NCBI GenBank assembly: GCA_029777335.1
Contig: JAKOSN010000202.1
Span: 1-64,000 of the forward strand
From: Planctomycetota bacterium
Lineage (GTDB): Bacteria; Planctomycetota; Planctomycetia; Gemmatales; Gemmataceae
Length of the DNA stretch: 64,000 nt
Reading direction: 5' to 3'
The position numbers and the translations under genes were made by a program. Of this stretch, positions 24,881-33,207 are shown in pieces. Each line of letters starts with the position of its first letter. Position 1 is the first letter of the stretch. Below the pieces are notes generated by a model. It did no database searches and was not told the origin of the DNA. It saw nothing but the letters and a program-made list of their open reading frames with translations.

Positions 24881-26419
24881 ATGACTGATGAACCGAAAGC
24901 CGAAAACCCCGGCACGGACCCCACAACCACCGCTCCCGAAGGGGCCTCCGCCACCGCGACTGAGGAAAAGCCGGAGGAAGGGGCGAAAAAACTCAAACAG
25001 ACGGTCGAGATGCGCGACATTGGACCGTGCAAGAAGCACATCAAGGTCATCGTCGATCGCGTCAACGTCGATGAGTTGATGGATATCAAGTTCAAGGAGC
25101 TGGTGCGCGGAGGGGTGGTGGCAGGATTCCGGCCTGGTAAGGCGCCGCGGAAAATCATCGTCCGCCGGTTCCACAAGGAGGTCGCTCAGGAAGTCAAGAA
25201 TCAGCTCCTGGTCGCCAGCCTGGAACAGCTCGCCGAGGACGAGGATATCGCCCCGTTGAGCCCCCCCAACATCAACCCCGACAAGATCGAAATTCCACAG
25301 GAAGGACCGTTCATCTATGAATTCGATGTCGAGGTCCGTCCCGAGTTCGATCTCCCCGAATACAAGGGATTGAAGATTCGCCGCCCTGTCCACACCTTCA
25401 CCGATGAGGAATATCAACAGGAAGAACGTCGACTGCTCTCCGCCGATGGGCAGATCGTGCCCAAGCCGGAAGGGAACGCCCAGGTGGGGGACGTTCTGGT
25501 CGCGGATGTCGTGACACGGGACGGCGACAAGGAAGTTGGCTCGAAACGCGAAATGCAGTTCCACATCGAAAAACAGATCGCCTTCAAGGATTGCATGGCC
25601 CCTCGGTTCGCCGAGCAGGTGCAGGGAGCCAATGCGGGCGAGCAACGAACCGTGGACGTGGTCATGTCCGCCCAGGTCGCCGACCCGGCCCTGCGCGGCA
25701 AAACCTTGCACATGCAACTGGATATCAAGGAAGTGAAGGCGGTGCGCCTCCCCGAATTGAACGAGGAATACCTCAATCGCTTTGGGGTTCAAAACGTCGA
25801 GCAGTTGCGTGAGTTGCTCAAGGTCGTGCTCGAACGCCGGCTGGAATATCAACAGAACCGTTCCGCGCGCGAACAGATTCTACAGCATATCGCCGCTTCG
25901 GCGAAGTGGGATCTCCCCGAGGATTTGCTCATCCGCCAGGCCCGCCGCGCCATCGCTCGCCGCATCATGGAAATGCGCTCGGAAGGCATCAGCGAGGATG
26001 AAATCAAGCGGCGCATTCGGCTGATGGAGCAGGATATTCTCCGCACCACCGAGCTGGGACTCAAGGAACACTTTGTGCTTCAGAAGATCGCTGAGGTCGA
26101 GAAGATCGAGGTGTCCGACGAGGATCTGGACGACGAAATTGAACGCATCGCCGCGCAGAACGATGAATCGCCACGCAAGGTGCGAGCACGGCTCGAAAAG
26201 GAAGAGATGCTCGAAGCGCTGGCGGCGGAAATGATCGAGCGCAAAACAGTCGAACTGATTCTGCAGAGCGCCGAGTACGAGGATGTCCCGATCGGCGAGC
26301 AGGCCGAACCGAACGTCGGAGTGGTGGAAGAACAGGCCGTCTCGGGCGAAATGCGCGATCTGGCGGCTGAAGCGGCTCAGAGCGCGCCGACTGAGACTCC
26401 CGCCGAGCCGGCGAGCTAA
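24881..26419 (+). CDS. tig: Trigger factor
   Basis: Ribosome-associated chaperone and peptidyl-prolyl isomerase, 512 residues. Residues 1-35 are an added acidic, Pro/Thr-rich tail. The ribosome-binding domain has the signature GGVVAGFRPGKAPRKIIVRRF in place of the usual GFRxGKxP loop. A PPIase-like domain and a long helical C-terminal domain (about 260-470) follow, and the end is acidic. It starts the classic tig-clpP-clpP order. A TACAAT at 24688-24693, just after the tRNA terminator, could be its -10, although the -35 is poor. ATG 24881 is preceded by a weak binding site. Confidence 0.92.
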   Translation: MTDEPKAENPGTDPTTTAPEGASATATEEKPEEGAKKLKQTVEMRDIGPCKKHIKVIVDRVNVDELMDIKFKELVRGGVVAGFRPGKAPRKIIVRRFHKEVAQEVKNQLLVASLEQLAEDEDIAPLSPPNINPDKIEIPQEGPFIYEFDVEVRPEFDLPEYKGLKIRRPVHTFTDEEYQQEERRLLSADGQIVPKPEGNAQVGDVLVADVVTRDGDKEVGSKREMQFHIEKQIAFKDCMAPRFAEQVQGANAGEQRTVDVVMSAQVADPALRGKTLHMQLDIKEVKAVRLPELNEEYLNRFGVQNVEQLRELLKVVLERRLEYQQNRSAREQILQHIAASAKWDLPEDLLIRQARRAIARRIMEMRSEGISEDEIKRRIRLMEQDILRTTELGLKEHFVLQKIAEVEKIEVSDEDLDDEIERIAAQNDESPRKVRARLEKEEMLEALAAEMIERKTVELILQSAEYEDVPIGEQAEPNVGVVEEQAVSGEMRDLAAEAAQSAPTETPAEPAS

Positions 26420-26562
26420 GTGTGCTCCGGCACCGAATCTTCCGGGCGAGCCAGGACTCGGGAGCGCGGAGAGGGGTTCTCTCCTCTCTTCGCTCTGTTC
26501 ATGGTTCGCCCCTCGATGTACTCTGGCCTGGATGCCTGACTTCCTTCACGGAGAAACCCACA

Positions 26563-27204
26563 ATGGAAGAATTCTTGAGCGAAATCCCCTTTGGCCCGCT
26601 GGCACAGCGCAACCGCGATTACATGCGCCAGCGCCAGATGGGGATCGGGGACATGTTGCTGGATAACCGCATCGTGTTCCTCGGGACATTTGGCAGTTCC
26701 ATCAACGACCCGGTGATCTCCGATCCCCTGGCCAACGCCACCATCCAGCAGCTCCTCTTCCTCCAGTACGAAAATCGCAACCAGGATATTCATTTCTACA
26801 TCAACTCCCCGGGCGGCTCGGTAACCGCAACGTTGGCGATCTACGACACCATGCAGTTTCTCGATTGTCCGATCTGCACGTATTGCGTGGGGACAGCGGC
26901 CAGCGGAGCTGCGATCCTCCTGGCGGGGGGAACCAAGGGGAAACGATACGCGCTCCCCAACTCGCGCATCATGCTGCATCAACCCTGGGGCCAGATTGGC
27001 ACTGCGCAGGCGTCCGACGTTGAAATCCAGATGAAAGAAATGCTCCGCATGAAGGAAACGCTGAACAAGATCCTGGCGCACCACACCGGGCGGCCCCTGG
27101 AAGAGATCCAGGCTGAAACCGAACGCGACCACTACTTCACCGCCTGGGAAGCCAAGGAGTTCGGCCTGGTGGACGAGGTGGTGGAAAAGCCAAAAAAGAG
27201 CTGA
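26563..27204 (+). CDS. clpP: ATP-dependent Clp protease proteolytic subunit (first copy)
   Basis: 213 residues. The catalytic triad is complete: Ser114 in GTAASGAAILLAGG, His139 in MLHQPWG and Asp189 in ERDHYF. The segment around the nucleophile has Gly where most ClpP have Met (AASMGA), and the N-terminal loop is longer (FGSSINDPVISDPLANA), features of the divergent ClpP of two-ClpP bacteria. ATG 26563 gives a family-like start; the frame opens at 26422. It lies 143 bases after tig and 220 before the second clpP. The two may form a mixed tetradecamer working with ClpC or ClpX. Confidence 0.93.
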   Translation: MEEFLSEIPFGPLAQRNRDYMRQRQMGIGDMLLDNRIVFLGTFGSSINDPVISDPLANATIQQLLFLQYENRNQDIHFYINSPGGSVTATLAIYDTMQFLDCPICTYCVGTAASGAAILLAGGTKGKRYALPNSRIMLHQPWGQIGTAQASDVEIQMKEMLRMKETLNKILAHHTGRPLEEIQAETERDHYFTAWEAKEFGLVDEVVEKPKKS

Positions 27205-27424
27205 GTGACGGTCGCCTTGACTCTGCGGAGCAGGATTGCAACGCGGTGCGCCAGGGAGCGGCGCCCCCTTCCCTGGCTGGCCCGGGTGCCCTTCCTCCAG
27301 CATAACCGGCACGACCTTCCCCTCGCCCCCGATGCGGACGACGGAACCTTTGTCCTTGGCTTATTATCCCCGATCCGGCTCGCCGATCTCATAAGACGGA
27401 GCCGGGCGGGTCTGGAGACTGACC

Positions 27425-28045
27425 ATGCCCTCGGTACCTTATGTCGTGGAACGGAGCGGCCGTGAAGAGCGCGTCTTCGACATTTACAGCCGCCTCCTCA
27501 AGGATCGGATCATCTTCCTGCAAGGGGTGGTCGATCAGGACAGCGCCAACTTGATTGTGGCGCAGATGCTCTACCTGCAGTATGAGGATCCGACCGCGGA
27601 CATTCATCTGTACATCAACTCCCCGGGCGGTTCAGTGACCGCGGGGATGGCGGTTTACGACGTGATGCACTTCATCTCGTGCGACGTCGCAACCTACTGT
27701 ATCGGGCTGGCCGCCAGCATGGGCGCTACCCTGCTGACCGCCGGCACCAAGGGCAAACGCCATGCCCTGCCCCATGCAGAGATCATGATTCATCAGGTGC
27801 TTGGCGGAGCTGCCGGCTCGGCGACCGACATGCTCATCCATACCAAGCATCTGCTGAAGACCAAGAAGCTGATGAACGAGATCATCCAGAGGCACACCGG
27901 GCAACCGCTCGAACGGGTCGAAAAAGACACCGATCGCGACAACTGGATGAGTGCGCAGGAAGCACGCGAGTACGGGCTGGTGGATCACGTCCTGGAGCGT
28001 CTGCCTACCTCCCAGGTCCCACCGCGTCCGCCGCAGCAGGGCTGA
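27425..28045 (+). CDS. clpP: ATP-dependent Clp protease proteolytic subunit (second copy)
   Basis: 206 residues, closer to the canonical ClpP. The triad is Ser98 in [11 protein letters not shown], His123 in MIHQVLGG and Asp172 in [11 protein letters not shown]. The N-terminus ([21 protein letters not shown]) is the usual one and includes the axial-gate residues. ATG 27425 follows a GGAG. The end, [12 protein letters not shown], is a Pro-rich tail not seen in most ClpP. A large hairpin follows the gene, and clpC lies 2.2 kb away on the opposite strand. Confidence 0.95.
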   Translation: MPSVPYVVERSGREERVFDIYSRLLKDRIIFLQGVVDQDSANLIVAQMLYLQYEDPTADIHLYINSPGGSVTAGMAVYDVMHFISCDVATYCIGLAASMGATLLTAGTKGKRHALPHAEIMIHQVLGGAAGSATDMLIHTKHLLKTKKLMNEIIQRHTGQPLERVEKDTDRDNWMSAQEAREYGLVDHVLERLPTSQVPPRPPQQG

Positions 28046-28058
28046 GCAGGAAGCCGTG

Positions 28059-28130
28059 GATAAGCCGGGAAGCGAATCGTCTCTCCAGATGTGGCTCCAT
28101 TGCCTGGAGCTGCTCGTTTCCCGGCTTATC
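28059..28130 (+). other. Long structured RNA element after the second clpP
   Basis: GATAAGCCGGGAAGCGA (28059-28075) pairs over 17 bases with 28114-28130, the only irregular pair being a G-U. The loop of 38 bases holds a second stem CTCCAG/CTGGAG. No T run follows, so it is either a Rho-type or processed 3' end, or an RNA regulatory structure ahead of the lipoprotein gene. Confidence 0.55.
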
Positions 28131-28197
28131 GCTCAATGCCGCGCGAGAGCGCTGGCTTGATGATCAACATCGGGATCTGCCACGAAACGGATATCCT

Positions 28198-29139
28198 ATG
28201 CGCTGCCTGCGAGCCTTGTTGCTTGGCGGAGGATTGGCACTGGCCCTCACCGGCTGCCGGTCCTCTTCCGATCTGATCGAGGCGGAATTGCGGACCAAGG
28301 ATCAGGATCTGCGCCAGATCCGTGCCCAACTCGAAAAGACCAAAGCCTACAATCGCTACCTCCAGCAGGAAGTGCAAATGTGGCAGCAATCGGCCGGCGG
28401 CGGACCGATTGGGCCCAATGGTCCGACTCCCTGTGCCATTCGTAGCATCCAGCTGGGGCGACAAACCGGCGGACTGGATGAGGACGGGGCTCCAGGCGAC
28501 GAAGCGCTCCAGGTGGTGATCGAACCGCGTGATTTCGAGAATCACCCGGTCAAGGTGACCCCCGCCAGCCTCCAGATTCAGGCGCTGGAAATCAGTAACG
28601 AAGGGCTCAAACGTCCCATTGGAGCCTGGCAGATCACTCCCGAGGACCTGCGCCGAACCTGGCGCAGCGGTCTGCTCACCAATGGCTACTATCTGAACCT
28701 CGCCTGGAAAGCGCCGCCCACAACTCCCAAGGTTCGGGTGATTGTGCAGTGGATTTGCTCGGATGGCCGTCCCTTTGAGGCGGAGAAAGATGTCACGGTC
28801 CGCCTCCTTCCGGGGGTGCATCAACCCATGCCCCCGGCGACCGAATCCGCCCCTCGGATGCCGAGCGCACCGACGGCGACCACTCCCGCTGCGCCTCTGG
28901 CACCGTCCCTCCCCGCTCCGCAGCCGGGGACACCCGCACCGGTGCCGTCTCCTCCTGCAGTGTTGCCGGGTGATCCCTCAGGGCCGATGCTCCCGGCGCC
29001 GGCGGATTCCGGTCCCCCGTTGCCCGCCCCGCGCCCCATCGATCCCTCCATGATGGAGCAGGCGCGCGTGACTGCGGCCAGACATCCTCTGGCCAGCGCC
29101 GTGGAGATCGGGCGGCCCATTCCACGCACTCGTCGCTAA
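28198..29139 (+). CDS. Lipoprotein with coiled coil and proline-rich tail
   Basis: 313 residues. Signal peptide with lipobox LTGC (Cys20). A coiled coil of about 45 residues follows (IEAELRTKDQDLRQIRAQLE and on), then a beta-rich domain at about 80-210 (ALQVVIEPRDFENHPVKV, YYLNLAWKAPP). About 80 residues of Pro/Ala-rich low complexity complete the protein. I do not recognise the family; the layout suggests an envelope spacer or adaptor. ATG 28198 is the natural start because it begins the signal peptide; the open frame upstream overlaps clpP out of frame. Confidence 0.75.
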   Translation: MRCLRALLLGGGLALALTGCRSSSDLIEAELRTKDQDLRQIRAQLEKTKAYNRYLQQEVQMWQQSAGGGPIGPNGPTPCAIRSIQLGRQTGGLDEDGAPGDEALQVVIEPRDFENHPVKVTPASLQIQALEISNEGLKRPIGAWQITPEDLRRTWRSGLLTNGYYLNLAWKAPPTTPKVRVIVQWICSDGRPFEAEKDVTVRLLPGVHQPMPPATESAPRMPSAPTATTPAAPLAPSLPAPQPGTPAPVPSPPAVLPGDPSGPMLPAPADSGPPLPAPRPIDPSMMEQARVTAARHPLASAVEIGRPIPRTRR

Positions 29140-29270
29140 CTCCGCATTGTTCGCCCGCTTCTTCGGAGAAGAACTCGCCGCCGGCCGGCTGGATTGCGAT
29201 AATCGACTGGGGTTCGCACTCCCCCAGTCGAGCCGTATCAATCCCCCCGATTCCCCGCGGAGAGAGTTGC

Positions 29271-30173
29271 ATGCCGGATCCTGTTGTGATCGCCACCTGG
29301 CCTTTCGGCGAGACCGCTGTCAAAACCAGTTTACCGTTGTTGAGCAAGGGACAACCGAGTCTCGCTGCCGCGCTCGCCGGCGCTCAGGCTGTCGAGGACG
29401 ATCCCAGGGTCAACTCGGTGGGTTATGGGGGCATCCCCAATGCCATCGGCACCGTGTCACTCGATGCCTGTGTGATGGACGGCAAAACCCTGGCCTGCGG
29501 AGGAGTGGCCGGGCTGGAGAATATCCGCCACGCGGCCGCCGTCGCCCGTATGGTGATGGAGAAAACCCCGCATATTCTACTCGTCGGCGCTGGAGCCCAG
29601 CAATTCGCCATGAAGCAGGGGTTTCCGCTGGAGAGCTTGCTCACCCCTGAAAGTCTGACGGAGTGGGAGAAGACCAAACCCGCCAAGAAAAAACGGGGTG
29701 AGATCTCGGTGATTCCGCCGGATAGTCACGACACCGTCACGGTGCTCGCCCTCGATCAGAAAGGGAACCTCGGAGGCGTCTGTACCACCTCTGGACTGGC
29801 GCACAAATTGCCGGGCCGTGTGGGCGATTCCCCGTTGATCGGGTCGGGGCTGTATGTCGATAACACCGCTGGTGCCGCGGGAGCGACAGGAGTCGGCGAG
29901 GAGATTATTCGCATTGGGGGCAGCTTTTTTGTGGTCGAACAGATGCGCGCAGGCAAGTCTCCCCAGGAAGCATGCGAACTCGCGGTCAAACGAGTGAACA
30001 GCACTGCCGTTCGTCGCGGAGTTCATCCCGCCCGAGTGGCATTCCTCGCCATGGATCCGAAGGGGCAAATCGGCGCGGCCTGTACCGTTGGCACTAATTT
30101 CCAGTACGCGGTCGGAAAAGGCGCCAAAAGCGAGTTGCTCAAGGCACCCGAGCTGGGGCCAGAAGGGAAGTAA
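29271..30173 (+). CDS. Glycosylasparaginase / isoaspartyl-type Ntn hydrolase
   Basis: 300 residues. An N-terminal nucleophile hydrolase of the asparaginase-2 family. The precursor should cleave itself between D154 and T155 (SHDTVTVLALD), making Thr155 the nucleophile. Binding motifs are VGYGGIPNAIG, ENIRHAAAVARMVME, and GDSPLIGSGLYVDNTAGAAGATGVGEE. The last is the oligomer/substrate loop typical of N4-(beta-N-acetylglucosaminyl)-asparaginase. No signal peptide is visible. ATG 29271 has GGAGAGAG upstream. A strong hairpin separates it from the convergent clpC. Confidence 0.9.
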   Translation: MPDPVVIATWPFGETAVKTSLPLLSKGQPSLAAALAGAQAVEDDPRVNSVGYGGIPNAIGTVSLDACVMDGKTLACGGVAGLENIRHAAAVARMVMEKTPHILLVGAGAQQFAMKQGFPLESLLTPESLTEWEKTKPAKKKRGEISVIPPDSHDTVTVLALDQKGNLGGVCTTSGLAHKLPGRVGDSPLIGSGLYVDNTAGAAGATGVGEEIIRIGGSFFVVEQMRAGKSPQEACELAVKRVNSTAVRRGVHPARVAFLAMDPKGQIGAACTVGTNFQYAVGKGAKSELLKAPELGPEGK

Positions 30174-30195
30174 GCCGACGAGCGGCATTGCGTGG

Positions 30196-30242
30196 AAAAA
30201 GCACAACCGCCCGTTCAGGAAATTCCTGAACGGGCGGTTGTG
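30196..30242 (-). terminator. Rho-independent terminator of clpC
   Basis: CACAACCGCCCGTTCAGGAA and its complement form an almost perfect 20-base inverted repeat with a minimal loop. On the minus strand it is followed by C and five Ts (A run at 30196-30200). It lies between convergent genes and may stop the asparaginase transcript as well. Confidence 0.9.
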
Positions 30243-30262
30243 TTCATGGGAGGTTGAACGGC

Positions 30263-32755
30263 TCAGGCTCCCGCAGGAATCAACTCGCTGGGAGAGGACG
30301 AGGTCGCCTCGAAGTAGAGTTTCTTCTTCTTTTCCTCGTCTTCCTTCACCTTCACGGTGATGGTGTCCTTGCCGTGGAAGGTGCCACGCAGCAGATCCTC
30401 GGAGAGCGGATCTTCGAGGAGGTGCTCAATGGCGCGACGCAAGGGCCGTGCACCGTATTCGGGGCTGTAGCCCTGCTCGATGATCACTTCCTTCGACTCG
30501 TCGGTGAGGATCAGCTTGAGTCCCTTCTCCGACAGCCGCTTCGACACCTTGTTCAGTTCGATGTCGATAATCTGCTTGATGTTGTCCTTGGTCAGGCCGC
30601 GGAAGACGATGATGTCATCCACCCGGTTGAGGAACTCGGGCCGGAAGTTGTTCTTCATCGTTTCCTTCAGCTTTTCCTTCATCGTTTCATAGGTGGCCTG
30701 CTCGTCAGAGCGGCGGAAGATATTCAGATCGCGCCCGCCGGTGATGGCCTCGGCTCCGATGTTCGTCGTCATGATCAAAATGGTGTTTTTGAAGTCCACC
30801 ACCCGACCGACGTTATCGGTGAGCCGCCCTTCTTCCATGATCTGGAGCAGCATGTTCCAGACGTCGGGGTGAGCCTTCTCGATTTCGTCAAGCAGCACCA
30901 CGCTGTAGGGCCGACGACGAATCTTTTCGGTGAGCTGACCGCCTTCTTCGTAGCCAATGTAGCCAGGCGGAGCCCCGATCAGACGGCTCACGTTGTGCTT
31001 CTCCATGTACTCCGACATGTCGATCTGCACCAGGGCGTTCTCGTCGCTGAACATGAACTTCGCCAGTTGCTTGGCGAGCAAGGTCTTCCCGACCCCGGTG
31101 GGACCGGCGAAGATGAAACTGCCGATGGGCCGCTTGGGATCCTTGATGCCAGCGCGGCTCTTGCGGACAGCGCGAGCGATGGCGCAAATCGGCTCGTGCT
31201 GGCTGACCACGTACTTGTGCAGCTCTTCTTCCATCTTGAGCAGACGGGCCGTTTCGTTGGCTTCCAGCCGGGTGAGCGGCACCCCGGTCATCTTGCTGAC
31301 GACCTCGTTGATGACTTCCTCATCAACCACACCGTCGATTTCCTTGGATTTTTCACGCCATTCGCGCGTGATGTTTTCCTTCTTCTTTTTGAGCTTGTCG
31401 GCCTGGTCGCGCAGTGCGGCCGCCTTCTCAAAGTCCTGCTCCGCCACGGCAGCTTCCTTTTCCTGGTTGAGCTGCTCGATCTGCGCATCGAGTTCCTTGA
31501 GGTCTGGTGGACGGGTCATCGCCTTGAGTCGGACGCGGGCGCCAGCCTCGTCGATCACGTCAATGGCCTTGTCCGGCAGGCACCGCCCGCTGATGTAGCG
31601 ATCGGAGAGTTCGACCGCACATTCGAGCGCCTCGTCCTTGATCTGCACGCGGTGGTGCGCCTCGTAGCGATCGCGCAGACCGCGAAGAATCTCGACCGCC
31701 TCTCCCTTGCTGGGCGGATTGACAATGATCTGCTGGAAGCGGCGTTCGAGCGCGCCGTCCTTCTCGATGTACTTGCGGTATTCGTCGAGGGTGGTCGCGC
31801 CGATGCACTGGATTTCGCCGCGAGCCAGGGCAGGCTTGAGGACGTTGGAGGCATCGATCGCGCCTTCCGCACCGCCGGCGCCGACGAGGGTGTGGAGTTC
31901 GTCGATGAAGAGGATGGTGTTCTTGGCCCGGCGCACCTCGTTCATGACAGCCTTGATGCGTTCCTCGAATTGGCCGCGATACTTGGTGCCGGCGACCATC
32001 ATGGCGAGGTCGAGCACAACAATGCGTTTGTCACGCAACAGCTCAGGAACATTGCTGTCGACAACAAGCTGGGCCAGACCTTCAACGATGGCGGTTTTGC
32101 CAACGCCGGCCTCGCCGAGCAGGACGGGGTTGTTCTTGGTGCGGCGGCTAAGCACCTGGATGACGCGTTCGATTTCATTGGCACGGCCGATGACCGGATC
32201 GAGCTTGTTCTGGCGAGCCAGCTCGGTGAGGTCGCGGCCGAAACTGTCCAGAGCAGGAGTCTTGGACTTGCCCTTGGTGCCCTGCCGTTCCGTGCTGCTG
32301 CCTTCGCCGGATTCCATATTGTGCCCCAGTAAATTCAGGACCTCTTCACGGACGTCTTCCAGTTTCAGGCCCAGGTTCATGAGCACCTGAGCCGCCACTC
32401 CTTCCTGCTCGCGGAGCAGGCCGAGCAGCAAATGTTCCGTGCCGACATAGTTATGGTTGAGGTTGCGGGCTTCCTCGATGGAATACTCGATGACTTTCTT
32501 GGCCCGGGGGGTCTGGGGGAGCTTCCCCATGGTGACCATGTCCGGACCGGACTGAACAATTTTCTCCACTTCCAGGCGAATCTTGCGCAGATCGATATCC
32601 AGGTTCTTCAGAACGTTGGCAGCGACGCCGGAGCCTTCCTTCACCAGGCCAAGGAGAATATGCTCCGTGCCGATGTATTCATGGTTGAAGCGCTGCGCCT
32701 CCTGGTTGGCGAGCTGCATCACCTTGCGGGCCCGGTCGGTAAAGCGTTCATACAT
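30263..32755 (-). CDS. clpC: Clp protease ATPase subunit ClpC
   Basis: AAA+ unfoldase, 830 residues, that feeds substrates to ClpP. Domain order: two Clp N repeats ([20 protein letters not shown], then [20 protein letters not shown]), first AAA domain with Walker [10 protein letters not shown], a middle coiled coil with a UvrB/UvrC-like motif ([18 protein letters not shown]), and second AAA domain with [15 protein letters not shown]. The ClpP-docking region and a C-terminal domain end in a Lys-rich stretch. ATG 32755 gives the standard N-terminus; a TTG at 32773 is in frame. A promoter lies about 320 bases upstream, so the mRNA has a long leader. Confidence 0.96.
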   Translation of the reverse strand: MYERFTDRARKVMQLANQEAQRFNHEYIGTEHILLGLVKEGSGVAANVLKNLDIDLRKIRLEVEKIVQSGPDMVTMGKLPQTPRAKKVIEYSIEEARNLNHNYVGTEHLLLGLLREQEGVAAQVLMNLGLKLEDVREEVLNLLGHNMESGEGSSTERQGTKGKSKTPALDSFGRDLTELARQNKLDPVIGRANEIERVIQVLSRRTKNNPVLLGEAGVGKTAIVEGLAQLVVDSNVPELLRDKRIVVLDLAMMVAGTKYRGQFEERIKAVMNEVRRAKNTILFIDELHTLVGAGGAEGAIDASNVLKPALARGEIQCIGATTLDEYRKYIEKDGALERRFQQIIVNPPSKGEAVEILRGLRDRYEAHHRVQIKDEALECAVELSDRYISGRCLPDKAIDVIDEAGARVRLKAMTRPPDLKELDAQIEQLNQEKEAAVAEQDFEKAAALRDQADKLKKKKENITREWREKSKEIDGVVDEEVINEVVSKMTGVPLTRLEANETARLLKMEEELHKYVVSQHEPICAIARAVRKSRAGIKDPKRPIGSFIFAGPTGVGKTLLAKQLAKFMFSDENALVQIDMSEYMEKHNVSRLIGAPPGYIGYEEGGQLTEKIRRRPYSVVLLDEIEKAHPDVWNMLLQIMEEGRLTDNVGRVVDFKNTILIMTTNIGAEAITGGRDLNIFRRSDEQATYETMKEKLKETMKNNFRPEFLNRVDDIIVFRGLTKDNIKQIIDIELNKVSKRLSEKGLKLILTDESKEVIIEQGYSPEYGARPLRRAIEHLLEDPLSEDLLRGTFHGKDTITVKVKEDEEKKKKLYFEATSSSPSELIPAGA

Positions 32756-33207
32756 TCCTGCCGTCTCCGACAATCCCCATCCACGCCAAGGCTCACACAG
32801 GCCGGGGGTGAATAACGGGAGAGCCTCATATTTCTCTACGGGTGGTTGACCTCGTCTGGTTCGTAGATTCCCGCTCGACTGAGATACCGCCTTGCTTGTG
32901 GACCTGGCATCCAGTGCGGGGAATCTCCCTGGCTGATCATTGAGCTACCTTCCGGGCTTACGTCCTACCTGAGTGGGGAGGTTAGGTCCCTATTTCCCCA
33001 GGAGAGGGCAGGAGTGCGCTCGAGGAGGTGTCTTCTGTGATGAACGCGAGGATGGTCAGCCCAGATACCCTATCAGATTGTAGTGCGACTCCGCAGATGA
33101 ATCAAGGCAGGGCGGCTGCCGCGGACGCTGCGACCCTGCCTCTGTCAACCTGGTAGTTCGGGAAAGCTGGTCCGCCCCAAGAGACCAACTTGCGAGCGAA
33201 GTCCCCT
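32756..33207 (-). other. Long intergenic region, mostly the clpC 5' leader
   Basis: No credible gene is seen. From the promoter at 33077-33105 to the clpC start the leader is about 310 bases. It contains short inverted repeats, for example TCTACG/CGTAGA across about 32 bases near 32835-32866, but no motif I can name. The part from 33106 to 33207 lies before the stop of the toroid/DUF362 gene and holds nothing evident. Confidence 0.5.
33077..33105 (-). promoter_or_regulatory. Promoter of clpC, TTGATT-17-TACAAT
   Basis: On the minus strand TTGATT and TACAAT are exactly 17 bases apart. Transcription would begin near 33070. No other minus-strand gene intervenes before clpC. Confidence 0.6.

Noticed and set aside
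30254-32332. Long plus-strand frame of 692 codons opposite clpC
   Set aside because: It is the mirror of the GC-rich third positions of clpC. Its translation has no domain and no ribosome binding site.
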